Shown here: piece after piece, positions 16,898 to 25,043 of the stretch
Numbering within the stretch: position 1 is the stretch's first letter
Layout: each line of letters opens with the position of its first letter
DNA from: Myxococcales bacterium
GTDB taxonomy: Bacteria > Myxococcota_A > Polyangia > Polyangiales > Polyangiaceae
DNA length: 64,000 nt
Reading direction: 5' to 3'
Assembly: GCA_016703425.1 (NCBI GenBank)
Contig: JADJCA010000012.1
Coordinates: 124,001-188,000 of the forward strand
Translations under genes and position numbers: made by a program
Notes under the pieces: generated by a model
Told to the model about the DNA's origin: nothing
Database searches by the model: none
The model's input: the letters and a program-made list of their open reading frames with translations, nothing else

Positions 16898-18373
16898 TCA
16901 GGCGACGACGACGCGGTCGCGGCCCGCCTCTTTTGCCGCGTACATGGCTCGGTCGGCGCGCTCCACCGCAGCCTCGAGCGCCTCGCCCGGGGCGCGCTCC
17001 ACGACGCCGATGCTCACCGTGAAGGTGCGCGGTCCCGCCGGCGACTCGTAGGATCGTTCGTGGGCGGCCGCGTGGATTCGCCGCGTCACCTGCTCGGCGG
17101 CTGAGAGGTTCGTCTCGGGGAGCATCATGACGAACTCTTCGCCGCCGAAGCGTGCGACGATGTCGGCCTTGCGCATGCTCGCCAAGAGTCGCGACGCAAG
17201 GATGCGGAGCACGGAGTCGCCCGTCGCGTGGCCGTGCTCGTCGTTGATGCGCTTGAAGTGGTCGACGTCGAGCAAGGCGAAGCTGACGGGGCGCTTGTAA
17301 CGGTCGGCGCGCTCGCACTCCTCGCGGGCGAGGCTGTAGAAGTGGCGCCGGTTGAAGACGCCGGTGAGGCCGTCGCGGACGGCGAGCTCGAGCAGCGCGG
17401 CCTCCGCCGCTCGCTGCCGCGTCACGTCGTGAACGCCCACAAGGAGCGCGTCGTCGCCGTCGTGAGTGATGCGCTCGACGGCGAGCTCGGCGAAGAGCGG
17501 CCCGTTGGTGCCCACGAGCTCGGCCTTGATGGGCTCGTGCGGCGCCGGACCCATGGCCGCGTCGACGAGTCGCGCCGCGTCACCCTCGCGGGCGCAGATG
17601 GCGCCCAAGGACTGCGCTGCGCCCAGCAGCTCGGCGGCGCGCTGGTTCGACAAGAGGACGCGCAGGTCTGCTGCGCGGACGAGGAAGAGTGGCACCGGCG
17701 ACGCTTCGAAGAGTCGCCCCAAGTCGCGCTCCGTCTGTTGCAGCTTCAAGGTGCGCTCTTCGACGAGGCGTTCCAAGGCGCGCTGATGGGCGGCGAGGGC
17801 GCGGCCCGCGGCGAGCCGCTCCGCTGTGAGGAGCGCGATGGCCACGAGGTCGGCCATGGTCGCGGCCACGAGCTCTTCCCAGAGCCTCCAGGCGCGAGGG
17901 GCGCCTACGTGTTCGTGGCACACAACCCCCACGAGCGCCGCGCCTTCGAAGACCGGCGCGTCGAGCATCGCGCCGATGCCGAGCGGCGCGAGGTAGCCGT
18001 CGGCGAACTCGCTCGTGCGGGCGTCGGTGAGTGCGTTCGCAGCGGAGATGTTCCTTTCCGAATCGAGGGCGGCAAAATAGCGCGGAGCCGCGCTTCGCTC
18101 GATGACGAGACCGCGCGAGTGGCGGCGCTTGCTGCGTTCGAAGAGGTTCACGCACTCGATGCGGCTGTGCTCTTGGTCGAACCGCCAGACGCTCGCGCGC
18201 TCGACGCCCAAGACGCTCGCCGCGACCTCCGTGAGCTGGGCCAGCGCCGTCGCGACATCGCCTTCGGAGATCGCCGACGAACGCGCCAACGCCGCGAGCG
18301 CTTTGCGCTGCGGCCGGAGCATGTCCTCGACGCTGCTGGGCGGCGGGCTGGGGCCTTCGGAGTCCTGCGACAC
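16898..18373 (-). CDS. GAF-PAS-GGDEF diguanylate cyclase
   Basis: 491 aa. An N-terminal GAF domain (residues about 30-185) is followed by a coiled-coil linker, a PAS domain (about 215-320) and a C-terminal GGDEF domain (about 330-491). The active-site motif is RFGGEEFVMML, an active GGEEF variant. RKAD sits five residues before it, matching the RxxD inhibitory c-di-GMP site. It should therefore make c-di-GMP and be feedback-inhibited. No TM segment, so it senses a cytosolic signal. It starts 30 nt after rsmA and probably forms the end of the DUF58-rsmA operon. Confidence 0.92.
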   Translation of the reverse strand: MSQDSEGPSPPPSSVEDMLRPQRKALAALARSSAISEGDVATALAQLTEVAASVLGVERASVWRFDQEHSRIECVNLFERSKRRHSRGLVIERSAAPRYFAALDSERNISAANALTDARTSEFADGYLAPLGIGAMLDAPVFEGAALVGVVCHEHVGAPRAWRLWEELVAATMADLVAIALLTAERLAAGRALAAHQRALERLVEERTLKLQQTERDLGRLFEASPVPLFLVRAADLRVLLSNQRAAELLGAAQSLGAICAREGDAARLVDAAMGPAPHEPIKAELVGTNGPLFAELAVERITHDGDDALLVGVHDVTRQRAAEAALLELAVRDGLTGVFNRRHFYSLAREECERADRYKRPVSFALLDVDHFKRINDEHGHATGDSVLRILASRLLASMRKADIVARFGGEEFVMMLPETNLSAAEQVTRRIHAAAHERSYESPAGPRTFTVSIGVVERAPGEALEAAVERADRAMYAAKEAGRDRVVVA

Positions 18374-18403
18374 GGGCCCGGAGGATAGCCGATTCCGCGG
18401 CGC

Positions 18404-19237
18404 CTATCGGAGCGCGCGTTCGAGGCGGGCGAAGTCATCGACGGAGAGCGTCTCGCCGCGCGCGTCGAGGGAGATTCCCGAGGCCGTGGCCGCCGCCAGC
18501 ACGTGCGGGCCGAGGCGGCCCCAGGCATTCTTCAGCGTCTTGCGCCGCGCGCCGAAGGCCGCCTTTACGAGGTCACGAAAGAGCGGACTCTCGTCGGCGA
18601 CGCGCGGCCGGCGAGGCGTTAGCACGACGACGGCGCTCGTGACCGATGGCGCGGGATGAAACGCGTGGGGGCCGACGAGCCTGAGGCGCTTCGCCGTGAA
18701 CGCGGCCTGCGTGAAGACGGTCAGCGCGCCGTAGGTCTTGCTGCCCGGCGACGCGGTGAGCCGGTCGGCCACTTCGCGTTGGATCAGGAAGACTGCGCGG
18801 TCGATGAGGTCGGCCTCCGCCGTGGCGCGCGTCAAGAGCGGCCCCGTCAGCTGGTAGGGCAGGTTGCCGCAGAGGACGCGAGGCACGGTCGCGTCGCGCG
18901 GCTCAAAGAGCATCGCGAGATCCACGGTCTTCGCGTCGGCCTCGACGACGGCGAGCCGGCCCTCGAGGATGTCCCCCCGCAGGTCTTCTTCCAAGAGCGG
19001 CACCAGATCGCGATCGCGTTCGACAGCCGACACGCGCTTCGCGCGCGCCGCGAGCAGCCTCGTGAGCGCGCCGGTGCCGGCGCCCAGCTCGACGACGTCG
19101 GCGCGGCCCCGCTCGTCGTCGGGGACGCACGCCACCGCGATGGAGGCGAGGACCTCCTGATCGAGCAGGAAGTTTTGCCCGAAGCTCTTCTTTGCGGAGA
19201 GACCTCGAGCGGCGAGGAGGGCGCGCGGATCGCTCAC
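18404..19237 (-). CDS. rsmA: 16S rRNA dimethyladenosine transferase
   Basis: 277-aa RsmA/KsgA, which dimethylates A1518 and A1519 in helix 45 of 16S rRNA late in 30S assembly. Visible: KKSFGQNFLLDQ at residues 16-27, AdoMet loop VVELGAGTGALT, and the catalytic motif CGNLPYQLTGPLL. The GTG start overlaps the TGA of the upstream DUF58 gene as GTGA, which implies translational coupling. Length fits the family. Confidence 0.96.
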   Translation of the reverse strand: MSDPRALLAARGLSAKKSFGQNFLLDQEVLASIAVACVPDDERGRADVVELGAGTGALTRLLAARAKRVSAVERDRDLVPLLEEDLRGDILEGRLAVVEADAKTVDLAMLFEPRDATVPRVLCGNLPYQLTGPLLTRATAEADLIDRAVFLIQREVADRLTASPGSKTYGALTVFTQAAFTAKRLRLVGPHAFHPAPSVTSAVVVLTPRRPRVADESPLFRDLVKAAFGARRKTLKNAWGRLGPHVLAAATASGISLDARGETLSVDDFARLERALR

Positions 19238-20868
19238 GCTTCCTCGATGGGAGGCGCGTCGACGATGGTCTTGTCGAGCGGCAGTTCTTGGCTCGCGCCG
19301 CTCAGCGTGTGCCTCTCGAAGGAACGCGCGCGTACGCCGAGGCGCCGCAAGATCCGCTCGGCGCGCTCGCGCGAAGCGCGCGCTCGAATACGAACTGCCT
19401 CCTCGACGACGCCGCGGAGGTCCGCGCCGGAGGGCGAAGTTCCCTGTTCGAAGGCCGGCACAGACCAGCGCACCTCGACGCGGCGGGCCTTGAGGCGCCT
19501 CAGCGACGCGAAGACCTCGCTCGTGGGCGGCGGCGCGGGCGAGAAGATATGCACGACCGACGGCCGGATCTTGTCGCGGTGAATCTTGTCGAGGGCTGTG
19601 GCCAGCGTCGCGTGGGCGCGGTCGCGCTCGCCCTCTGTGCGCGGAGGTAGCTCAATGCCGAAGGCCGCGAGGTAGTGCCGGAAGGCCTGCTCGCGCTTGT
19701 CGCGCGAGAGCGGTACGCGCGGCGCGAAGGGCGCGCGACCGCGTAACATCTCGGCCCGCGCGGCCAAGAGATCGAGGTTGCCGCGGGGCAAGTCGGCGAG
19801 GCCCTTGGCGTCGAGCGGCCTCGCGTGCTCGGCGACGCGGGCCGCGAGCTCGTGTTCTTCAAGCTCGCAGCGGTCGGCGTCGACGGTGCTGGCGGCGCTG
19901 GCGAGGGCGGCCGCGATCTTGCTCGCGTGCGGCGGCCCCGCGGCCGGCACGAGCCACGAGCGCATGCGCGAGGCGAAGACGACGAGGCCCACGCGGTCGC
20001 CGCGGGCCAAGTGCCTTGTGGCGAGTGCCGCCACCTCGTCGACGGCGTCGTCGAGTGGCGCCTTGCCAACGGCGCCCGCCCACAGCTCCACCGACGCGTC
20101 GAGCACGAGCCAGAGCACCTCGCGCTCTTCGCGCTCCATCTCGCGCACGATGAGGCGACCGCGCTTGGCGCTCGCCTTCCACGCGATGCGCTTGAAGGCG
20201 TCGCCGTGCTGGTGATCGCGGAGCTCGCGCAGCTCTTCGCCGTCACCGGCTACCGGCGCGCTGCGGCCCGCGTCGGCGCTTCGCCGAGAGCGGCCGCCGC
20301 GGGGCGACTGCAGCATCACGTGGAGCGACCGAGGGAAGACCTCGATGCCGAACGGGTTGGCGAACATCAGGGGGACTTCGTAGAGGCCCTCGCCGCCGAC
20401 GGGCGTCCCGCGCACTTCGAGGGCCATGCCGTGGACACCCCACCGACCCACCCGATGCGGCGTGATCTCGACGTTGACGCGGACACGCGAGTGCGCCGGC
20501 AGGTCGACCGTCGGTGGCTGGACTTCCGTTGGCAGGTAGCTCGACGCGACGGCGCGCAGGCTGACGCCGCGCATCGGCTCGTCGCTCCGGTTGCGTAGCT
20601 CCGCTTCCAGGGTGACGACCTCGCCGCGCGCCGCCCGAAGGACCCGCCGGGAGGAGGTCCACACCATCTCGAAGCCGGCCGCGCGAAGGCGCGTCACGGA
20701 CGTCATGGCGGTGGCTCGCCCGAGGGCGACGGCGAGGATCATCGCGCCGCCAAAGGCCGCCACCGACGGCGACCGGGTGGCTACGGACAGCGCCAGGAGC
20801 AGGGCGCCCGCGAGGGCGACGTGGAAGGTGGCGCGCGTTGGGTGAAGTCGCACGTTGGGCTCGAACAC
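19234..20868 (-). CDS. DUF58-domain protein
   Basis: About 544 aa. Two hydrophobic helices near the N-terminus are followed by a beta-rich domain, then the DUF58/VWA-like region. The DUF58 signature is clear: [20 protein letters not shown], followed by [15 protein letters not shown]58 proteins usually accompany MoxR AAA ATPases in envelope or chaperone systems; no MoxR gene is adjacent here. The start is uncertain: GTG 20868 and GTG 20853 both place the TM region near the N-terminus, while the ATG further upstream would run into the divergent gene's promoter region. It couples to rsmA by a 4-nt overlap. Confidence 0.82.
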   Translation of the reverse strand: MFEPNVRLHPTRATFHVALAGALLLALSVATRSPSVAAFGGAMILAVALGRATAMTSVTRLRAAGFEMVWTSSRRVLRAARGEVVTLEAELRNRSDEPMRGVSLRAVASSYLPTEVQPPTVDLPAHSRVRVNVEITPHRVGRWGVHGMALEVRGTPVGGEGLYEVPLMFANPFGIEVFPRSLHVMLQSPRGGRSRRSADAGRSAPVAGDGEELRELRDHQHGDAFKRIAWKASAKRGRLIVREMEREEREVLWLVLDASVELWAGAVGKAPLDDAVDEVAALATRHLARGDRVGLVVFASRMRSWLVPAAGPPHASKIAAALASAASTVDADRCELEEHELAARVAEHARPLDAKGLADLPRGNLDLLAARAEMLRGRAPFAPRVPLSRDKREQAFRHYLAAFGIELPPRTEGERDRAHATLATALDKIHRDKIRPSVVHIFSPAPPPTSEVFASLRRLKARRVEVRWSVPAFEQGTSPSGADLRGVVEEAVRIRARASRERAERILRRLGVRARSFERHTLSGASQELPLDKTIVDAPPIEEA

Positions 20869-21028
20869 TAGAGGGTATTTCGCAACTACGCGACCGCCGA
20901 AATCGCGCCAGGCGACGCTCGCGAGCGAGCCCAAGGGGAGGGGGCGCCGGCCGCTCAGCCCATGCGCGGCTTCGCGGAACTGGTTGAATCGCCCGTCCGA
21001 TTTGGCTAAGAAACCGCGAGGCTGGACC

Positions 21029-21433
21029 ATGACCGAAGGCAAGCTCCGCATTCTCGTCGCCAAACCGGGGCTCGATGGCCACGATCGGGGCGCTAAGGTC
21101 GTAGCCCGGGCCCTCCGCGACGCGGGCTTCGAGGTCGTCTACACGGGGCTCCACCAGACGCCCGAGATGATCGCCGCAGCCGCGGTGCAAGAAGACGTCG
21201 ACGCCGTGGGGCTCTCCATCATGAGCGGGGCTCACAACACGCTCTTCCCGGCCGTGATGGACGCGCTCAAGAAGCAGGGTGCCACCGACGTGGTCCTCTT
21301 CGGCGGCGGCATCATTCCCGAGGCCGACATGCAGCGCCTCCTCGACGCGGGCGTCAAAGGTGTCTTCACGCCCGGCACGTCGCTCGAGGCGATCGTGCAG
21401 TGGGTGAAGGACAACGTCCGCTCGCGCGCCTGA
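21029..21433 (+). CDS. stand-alone cobalamin-binding domain protein
   Basis: 134 aa, a single B12-binding Rossmann-like domain. The signature [18 protein letters not shown] at residues about 18-35 supplies the lower axial His, with LSIMSGAHN and VLFGGGIIP completing the fold. It matches the C-terminal cobalamin domain of methylmalonyl-CoA mutase and the small subunits of split acyl-CoA mutases. No mutase large subunit lies nearby, so the partner must be elsewhere. ATG 21029 has GAGG upstream and gives the family N-terminus. Divergent from the DUF58 gene over about 160 nt. Confidence 0.9.
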   Translation: MTEGKLRILVAKPGLDGHDRGAKVVARALRDAGFEVVYTGLHQTPEMIAAAAVQEDVDAVGLSIMSGAHNTLFPAVMDALKKQGATDVVLFGGGIIPEADMQRLLDAGVKGVFTPGTSLEAIVQWVKDNVRSRA

Positions 21434-21569
21434 GCCGCGCGCAAGACCCGCGCAGCGCAGTCCTTGCGCGCGGAGAGCAAGGCCTGCGGTCGCCGCGCCG
21501 CAAAGGCCAGCAAATGGCGGCGCCCGGGCGTGGCCCCGGTCGGTATGGGGCATGCACCGGCCGGCGCCC

Positions 21570-22100
21570 ATGCACACCATCCCTCGATGGCTCTTCGCCG
21601 CGCTAACCTCGCCTCTCTTCGCCGCCTGCGCCGCGACCCCTCCCGCTGTGGCGGGGCCGCCGTCGGCGCCTTCGTCCACCACCGCGGGGGCCGTCGGGTC
21701 GGCCGACGAGAGCGGCAAGTCGCAGGTGTGTGATCTCGTCTGCGAGCAAGCTCGTGTCGTCAAGCGCGCCGACGACGATCCCGACTATCACGCGAAGGCC
21801 ACCGAGGATGCCAACCGCGTCCTCGAGCGCGTTCGACCCGAGCTCCTCGCTTGCTACAAGGCCCGCGTTGCCGTGCAACCGAACGCCCACGGCTTCATCA
21901 CCGTCGATGTGATCGTCGGACCCGACGGCCACGTCCTCAAGGTCGAGACGACCGGCGGAGCGATCCTCGGGCCTCAGACCCTCTCATGCATCACCGAGCG
22001 ATTGAAGGGGTCGACCTTCGCGCCGCCGCACGGCGGAGGGACGTTGCGAATTCACGTGCCCTTCAGCCTTCGTCGCGTCGCTGCTGGCGAGGACGCGTAA
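21570..22100 (+). CDS. AgmX/PglI C-terminal-like lipoprotein
   Basis: 176 aa from ATG 21570; an ATG six codons upstream is possible. Lipobox LFAAC with Cys20, then a Pro/Ala/Ser linker. The C-terminal 90 residues (RPELLACYKARV, ITVDVIVGPDGHVLKVETTG, LSCITERLKGSTFAPP) match the TonB-like C-terminal domain of AgmX/PglI-type myxobacterial envelope proteins. Two Cys in that domain could form a disulphide. The role is inferred as a periplasmic adaptor; the family function is not established. Confidence 0.8.
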   Translation: MHTIPRWLFAALTSPLFAACAATPPAVAGPPSAPSSTTAGAVGSADESGKSQVCDLVCEQARVVKRADDDPDYHAKATEDANRVLERVRPELLACYKARVAVQPNAHGFITVDVIVGPDGHVLKVETTGGAILGPQTLSCITERLKGSTFAPPHGGGTLRIHVPFSLRRVAAGEDA

Positions 22101-22117
22101 CGGCCGGACACCACGCT

Positions 22118-22885
22118 CTACCGGCGCTCGTTCTTCTCCCAAGAGCCGTACATTGGGTTCGGGATGAGGATGAAGCGACCGCCGAACTCTTTGAGGCTCT
22201 CCTCCCGGTCCCGCGCCGCTTGGTCGAGCCCCGGGAAGTCCATCACGTTGTCGCCGACGTAGACGAGGACCTTCGTCGCCGGCAGCGGGCTCGGCGCCTT
22301 GCCCTCTTCGATGGCGCGGAAGCGTCCGTTCTTGTCGCTCTCGAACGTGCCCTTGCACAAGATGGCGTCGAAGCTCACGCCGATGCGCCGGAGGTTGTCT
22401 TGCGTCGCCGCGCAGTGGGCTTCACTGCGGTTCGTGACGATGAACACGCGGCCGCCGGCGCGCTTGACCTCTTCGAGGAAGGGCATCGCTGCCGGGATCG
22501 CTTTGCCGGTGCCGCTCTTGACGTACGTGTCCCAGCTCGAGCTGGTCGAGCCCTCAGGGGAGAACGCGCGTTCCATGTTGTAGGCCGAGTTGTCGACGAC
22601 GGTCTCGTCGGCGTCGAGCACGACGCCCCATGTGCCTGGCGCGAGCTTCGTTCGCGCAAGCTCGCTCGCGACGTTGGCGGCGGCGAGCCGGTACGCTTGG
22701 CGCACGGCGGCGCGGTACTCGGCAGAGTTGCGGACCCAGTGGATCGCGTTCGGCAGCGTCGCCGCGCCGCCGGAGGTCCCCGTGGCGCCGAGGGCGCCCT
22801 CCGATTCGGCGGTCGAGTCGTCGTTGGCCGGCGCGCAGGCGGCGAGCGTGAGGAGGACAAGGGCGAAGCGAGCCGAGGAGCGCAT
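22118..22885 (-). CDS. HAD acid phosphatase lipoprotein (class C / 5'-nucleotidase e(P4)-like)
   Basis: 255 aa. Lipobox LTLAAC with Cys17. The HAD nucleophile motif is VVLDADETVVDNSAYN (DxDxT, residues about 92-107). Motif II is IVTNRSEAHC and the final acidic pair lies in YVGDNVMDFPG. These match secreted acid phosphatases such as e(P4), which release phosphate from nucleotides and other monoesters at the cell surface. Length matches the class (about 250). Convergent with the AgmX-like gene and divergent from the receptor gene. Confidence 0.9.
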   Translation of the reverse strand: MRSSARFALVLLTLAACAPANDDSTAESEGALGATGTSGGAATLPNAIHWVRNSAEYRAAVRQAYRLAAANVASELARTKLAPGTWGVVLDADETVVDNSAYNMERAFSPEGSTSSSWDTYVKSGTGKAIPAAMPFLEEVKRAGGRVFIVTNRSEAHCAATQDNLRRIGVSFDAILCKGTFESDKNGRFRAIEEGKAPSPLPATKVLVYVGDNVMDFPGLDQAARDREESLKEFGGRFILIPNPMYGSWEKNERR

Positions 22886-23013
22886 GGGCTGCCGTTCGCA
22901 AGAACGATGCCCGGGTCGTTTCGGTGGCGCACCTGGCCGTGTTGCCCGAATCCCCGCGCGAAGAGCAGCGATGGCGTCGGTTGGCCGGGGTATCGGACCA
23001 GACACCGGTGAGT

Positions 23014-23035
23014 CCCCTCAGCAGGGGTGCTTTTT
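23014..23035 (+). terminator. intrinsic terminator in the receptor leader
   Basis: CCCCT (23014-23018), loop CAGC, AGGGG (23023-23027), then TGC and five Ts (23031-23035). It is oriented on the plus strand, where no plus gene ends nearby: the gene to the left is on the minus strand and the receptor ATG is at 23122. A second hairpin, GTGGCG (23038-23043) with CGCCAC (23061-23066), follows directly. It is best read as a leader attenuator or the end of a small RNA. Confidence 0.55.
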
Positions 23036-23121
23036 CAGTGGCGGCAATCTTCCGAGGTGACGCCACACGGGGTCGAAAATCTTGTCCCGCCTCAGTAGGG
23101 TGCGCGTCGAAAGGCGCTCCC

Positions 23122-24294
23122 ATGACGACCGACAAGAAGACCAACGGCCTCGGAATCTTCGGCAAGATGCTCGTCATCATGCTGGCTGCGGCACTGCTGC
23201 CGACCGGCCTCATCTGGTATGTCAGCTATCGGGTTCAGTCGAAGCAACTGGAGTCGGCGATCCACACTCGCCTGTCCGCGACGGCGGACCGACTCTCGAC
23301 CTACACCGATCAGTGGCTCGACGCGCACCTCCGCATGTTGCGCCTCGCCGCGCTCGACCCTGACATCATATCGATGGATGGCGCGCGACAAGCGCCGACG
23401 CTTCGCGCGATCAACCAGGAGTATCCGTACATCTATCTCGCGCACACCATTCGAGCGACCGATGGGACGAACGAGGGGCGGAGCGACGGCAAGTCCTCGC
23501 TCTATTACGGGGACCGCCAATACTTCAAGGACGCGCTCAATCCTGCCAAAGGCTACGGCCTCGAGGCTGCCGTCGGGAAGACGAGCGGCCTTCCCGCGTT
23601 CATCCTCGCGGTGCCTATCTACCGGGACGGGCAGGCCGTTGGCGCGCTCTCCGCGGCGCTCTTGATCGAAGACATCTCCAAGCAGATCGTGGACTCGAGC
23701 ATCGGTCGAACCGGCTTTGCTTTCCTCCTCGATGCGAAGGGCAGGGTCGTCGCCCACCCCGAGAAGGAGTTCGCTCGCGTCCAGAAGGATCTGAGCCAGC
23801 ACGCGGCCATCGTTGCGGCTCGCAGCGACCAGAAGCCGCCTTTTCTCCTGGATGACGGCGGCCGGAGAGTCGTTTCGGTGGCCACCACCACGCGGGAGGG
23901 TATGACGCTCATCGCGCAGCAGGACGTCGACGAGGCCTACGAGCCAAGCCGCCAGGCGAACGCCGATGCGGCCTTCGTGCTGGGCGGCTCTGCCGTCGTT
24001 GCACTCCTCTTGGCGTTTGCGTTCTCCCGTGGCTTCACCAGTCCCATCCGCCGTTTGACCCATGCGGCCGAGCGCATGAGCCTCGGCGAGATGTCCATCG
24101 CCATTCCCGAGTCGACGCGGACCGATGAGCTAGGAGATGTCGCCCGCGCTATCGAACGCATGGCCGTGAGCCTCCGCCTCGCCATGGCCAAAATTGAGTC
24201 CCTCCGAGATGGGGCCGCCGCGAACCGCTCCTCGCGTCCGCCGATGAACTCGAGCGTGGTGCCTCGCCTGGGGTCTGGCGCGAAAGCCTCCTAG
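23122..24294 (+). CDS. dCache-HAMP membrane receptor without output domain
   Basis: 390 aa. TM helix at residues about 14-36, a periplasmic double-Cache sensor (about 37-285; motifs YLAHTIRATDG, YYGDRQYFKDAL and the second lobe GFAFLLDAKGRVVAHPEKE), a second TM at about 290-310, then a HAMP domain (SRGFTSPIRRLTHAAERMSL). Only about 35 low-complexity residues follow the HAMP coil. There is no chemoreceptor hairpin, kinase, GGDEF or phosphatase domain, and the stop is clean with no remnant downstream. The start at 23122 fits the first TM. Confidence 0.88.
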   Translation: MTTDKKTNGLGIFGKMLVIMLAAALLPTGLIWYVSYRVQSKQLESAIHTRLSATADRLSTYTDQWLDAHLRMLRLAALDPDIISMDGARQAPTLRAINQEYPYIYLAHTIRATDGTNEGRSDGKSSLYYGDRQYFKDALNPAKGYGLEAAVGKTSGLPAFILAVPIYRDGQAVGALSAALLIEDISKQIVDSSIGRTGFAFLLDAKGRVVAHPEKEFARVQKDLSQHAAIVAARSDQKPPFLLDDGGRRVVSVATTTREGMTLIAQQDVDEAYEPSRQANADAAFVLGGSAVVALLLAFAFSRGFTSPIRRLTHAAERMSLGEMSIAIPESTRTDELGDVARAIERMAVSLRLAMAKIESLRDGAAANRSSRPPMNSSVVPRLGSGAKAS

Positions 24295-24394
24295 GAGGAG
24301 CCCCGTCCCGGCGCAGCGTTTGCGCCACCCAACCACCGAGCGCTGACAAACCGCGTGCGCCGCGAGCGGCACGCGTGTTGCTTGGTCGCGCCGC

Positions 24395-24994
24395 ATGAAC
24401 ACCTCGACCTTTCCCGCGCAGCGCGTCGTCATCCTTGCCGCCACCGATGGCTCGGAGGCCTCGAAGGAGGCGATGAGCGCCGCTTCGCGCTTTGCGAGCA
24501 TGCCCGGCAGCGAGCTGCACTTGGTTCACGTTCTCGACCCTCGCGAGGCGGCGCAACGCGAGTCGGCGAAGGCCGATGCGCAGGCCCTCTTGGGGCAGGC
24601 GGCCGCGGCGGCGGGCATCGCCGGCGGCGCCACCCTTCACGTGGCCGTCGGCGTCGCCTGGCGCGAGATCATCCAGCTCGCCGCCGATCTGCACGCCGAT
24701 CTCGTGGTCGTCGGTACCCACGATCGCGGCGCGCTCGAGCGCATGGTGCTCGGCTCCGTCGCCGAGCAGGTCGTCAAGAAGGCGAGCTGCCCCGTCTACG
24801 TCGCCCGCCGGAAGGACTACTCGGGCGCGCCCGAGATCGAGCCGCCTTGCGTGGCGTGCGTCGCCGTCCAGGCCGAGACCAAGGGCGCGACGCTCTGGTG
24901 CGAGCGGCACAGTCACGCGCACCCGCGGGGGCGTCTCCACTACGAGTACCCGAAGGGCTTCGGGGGCGGCTCGCAGCAGTTTCAGCGCTCTTGA
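24395..24994 (+). CDS. universal stress protein with Cys/His tail
   Basis: 199 aa. Residues 1-145 are a UspA domain with ATP-binding-type loop GTHDRGALERMVLGSVAEQV and the N-terminal ILAATDGSEAS strand. A further 50-residue tail carries CVAC, a later Cys, then CERHSHAHPRG, which looks able to bind metal. This tail is not part of the ordinary Usp fold. Tryptophanase follows after 49 nt on the same strand, so the two may be co-transcribed. Usp proteins act in stress survival; the tail's role is unknown. Confidence 0.88.
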   Translation: MNTSTFPAQRVVILAATDGSEASKEAMSAASRFASMPGSELHLVHVLDPREAAQRESAKADAQALLGQAAAAAGIAGGATLHVAVGVAWREIIQLAADLHADLVVVGTHDRGALERMVLGSVAEQVVKKASCPVYVARRKDYSGAPEIEPPCVACVAVQAETKGATLWCERHSHAHPRGRLHYEYPKGFGGGSQQFQRS

Positions 24995-25043
24995 CGGCGG
25001 CCAACGGGGGGCCCGACTCAGAGCTGTCCACGAGATCGAGCCT

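Noticed and set aside
23122..24294. Linking the orphan cheB to the dCache-HAMP receptor.
   Set aside because: The receptor has no methylation helices or signalling tip, so CheB has no substrate on it.
24492..25043. Tryptophanase start 184 codons upstream.
   Set aside because: That part is the shadow frame of the universal stress protein gene; family length matches the start at 25044.
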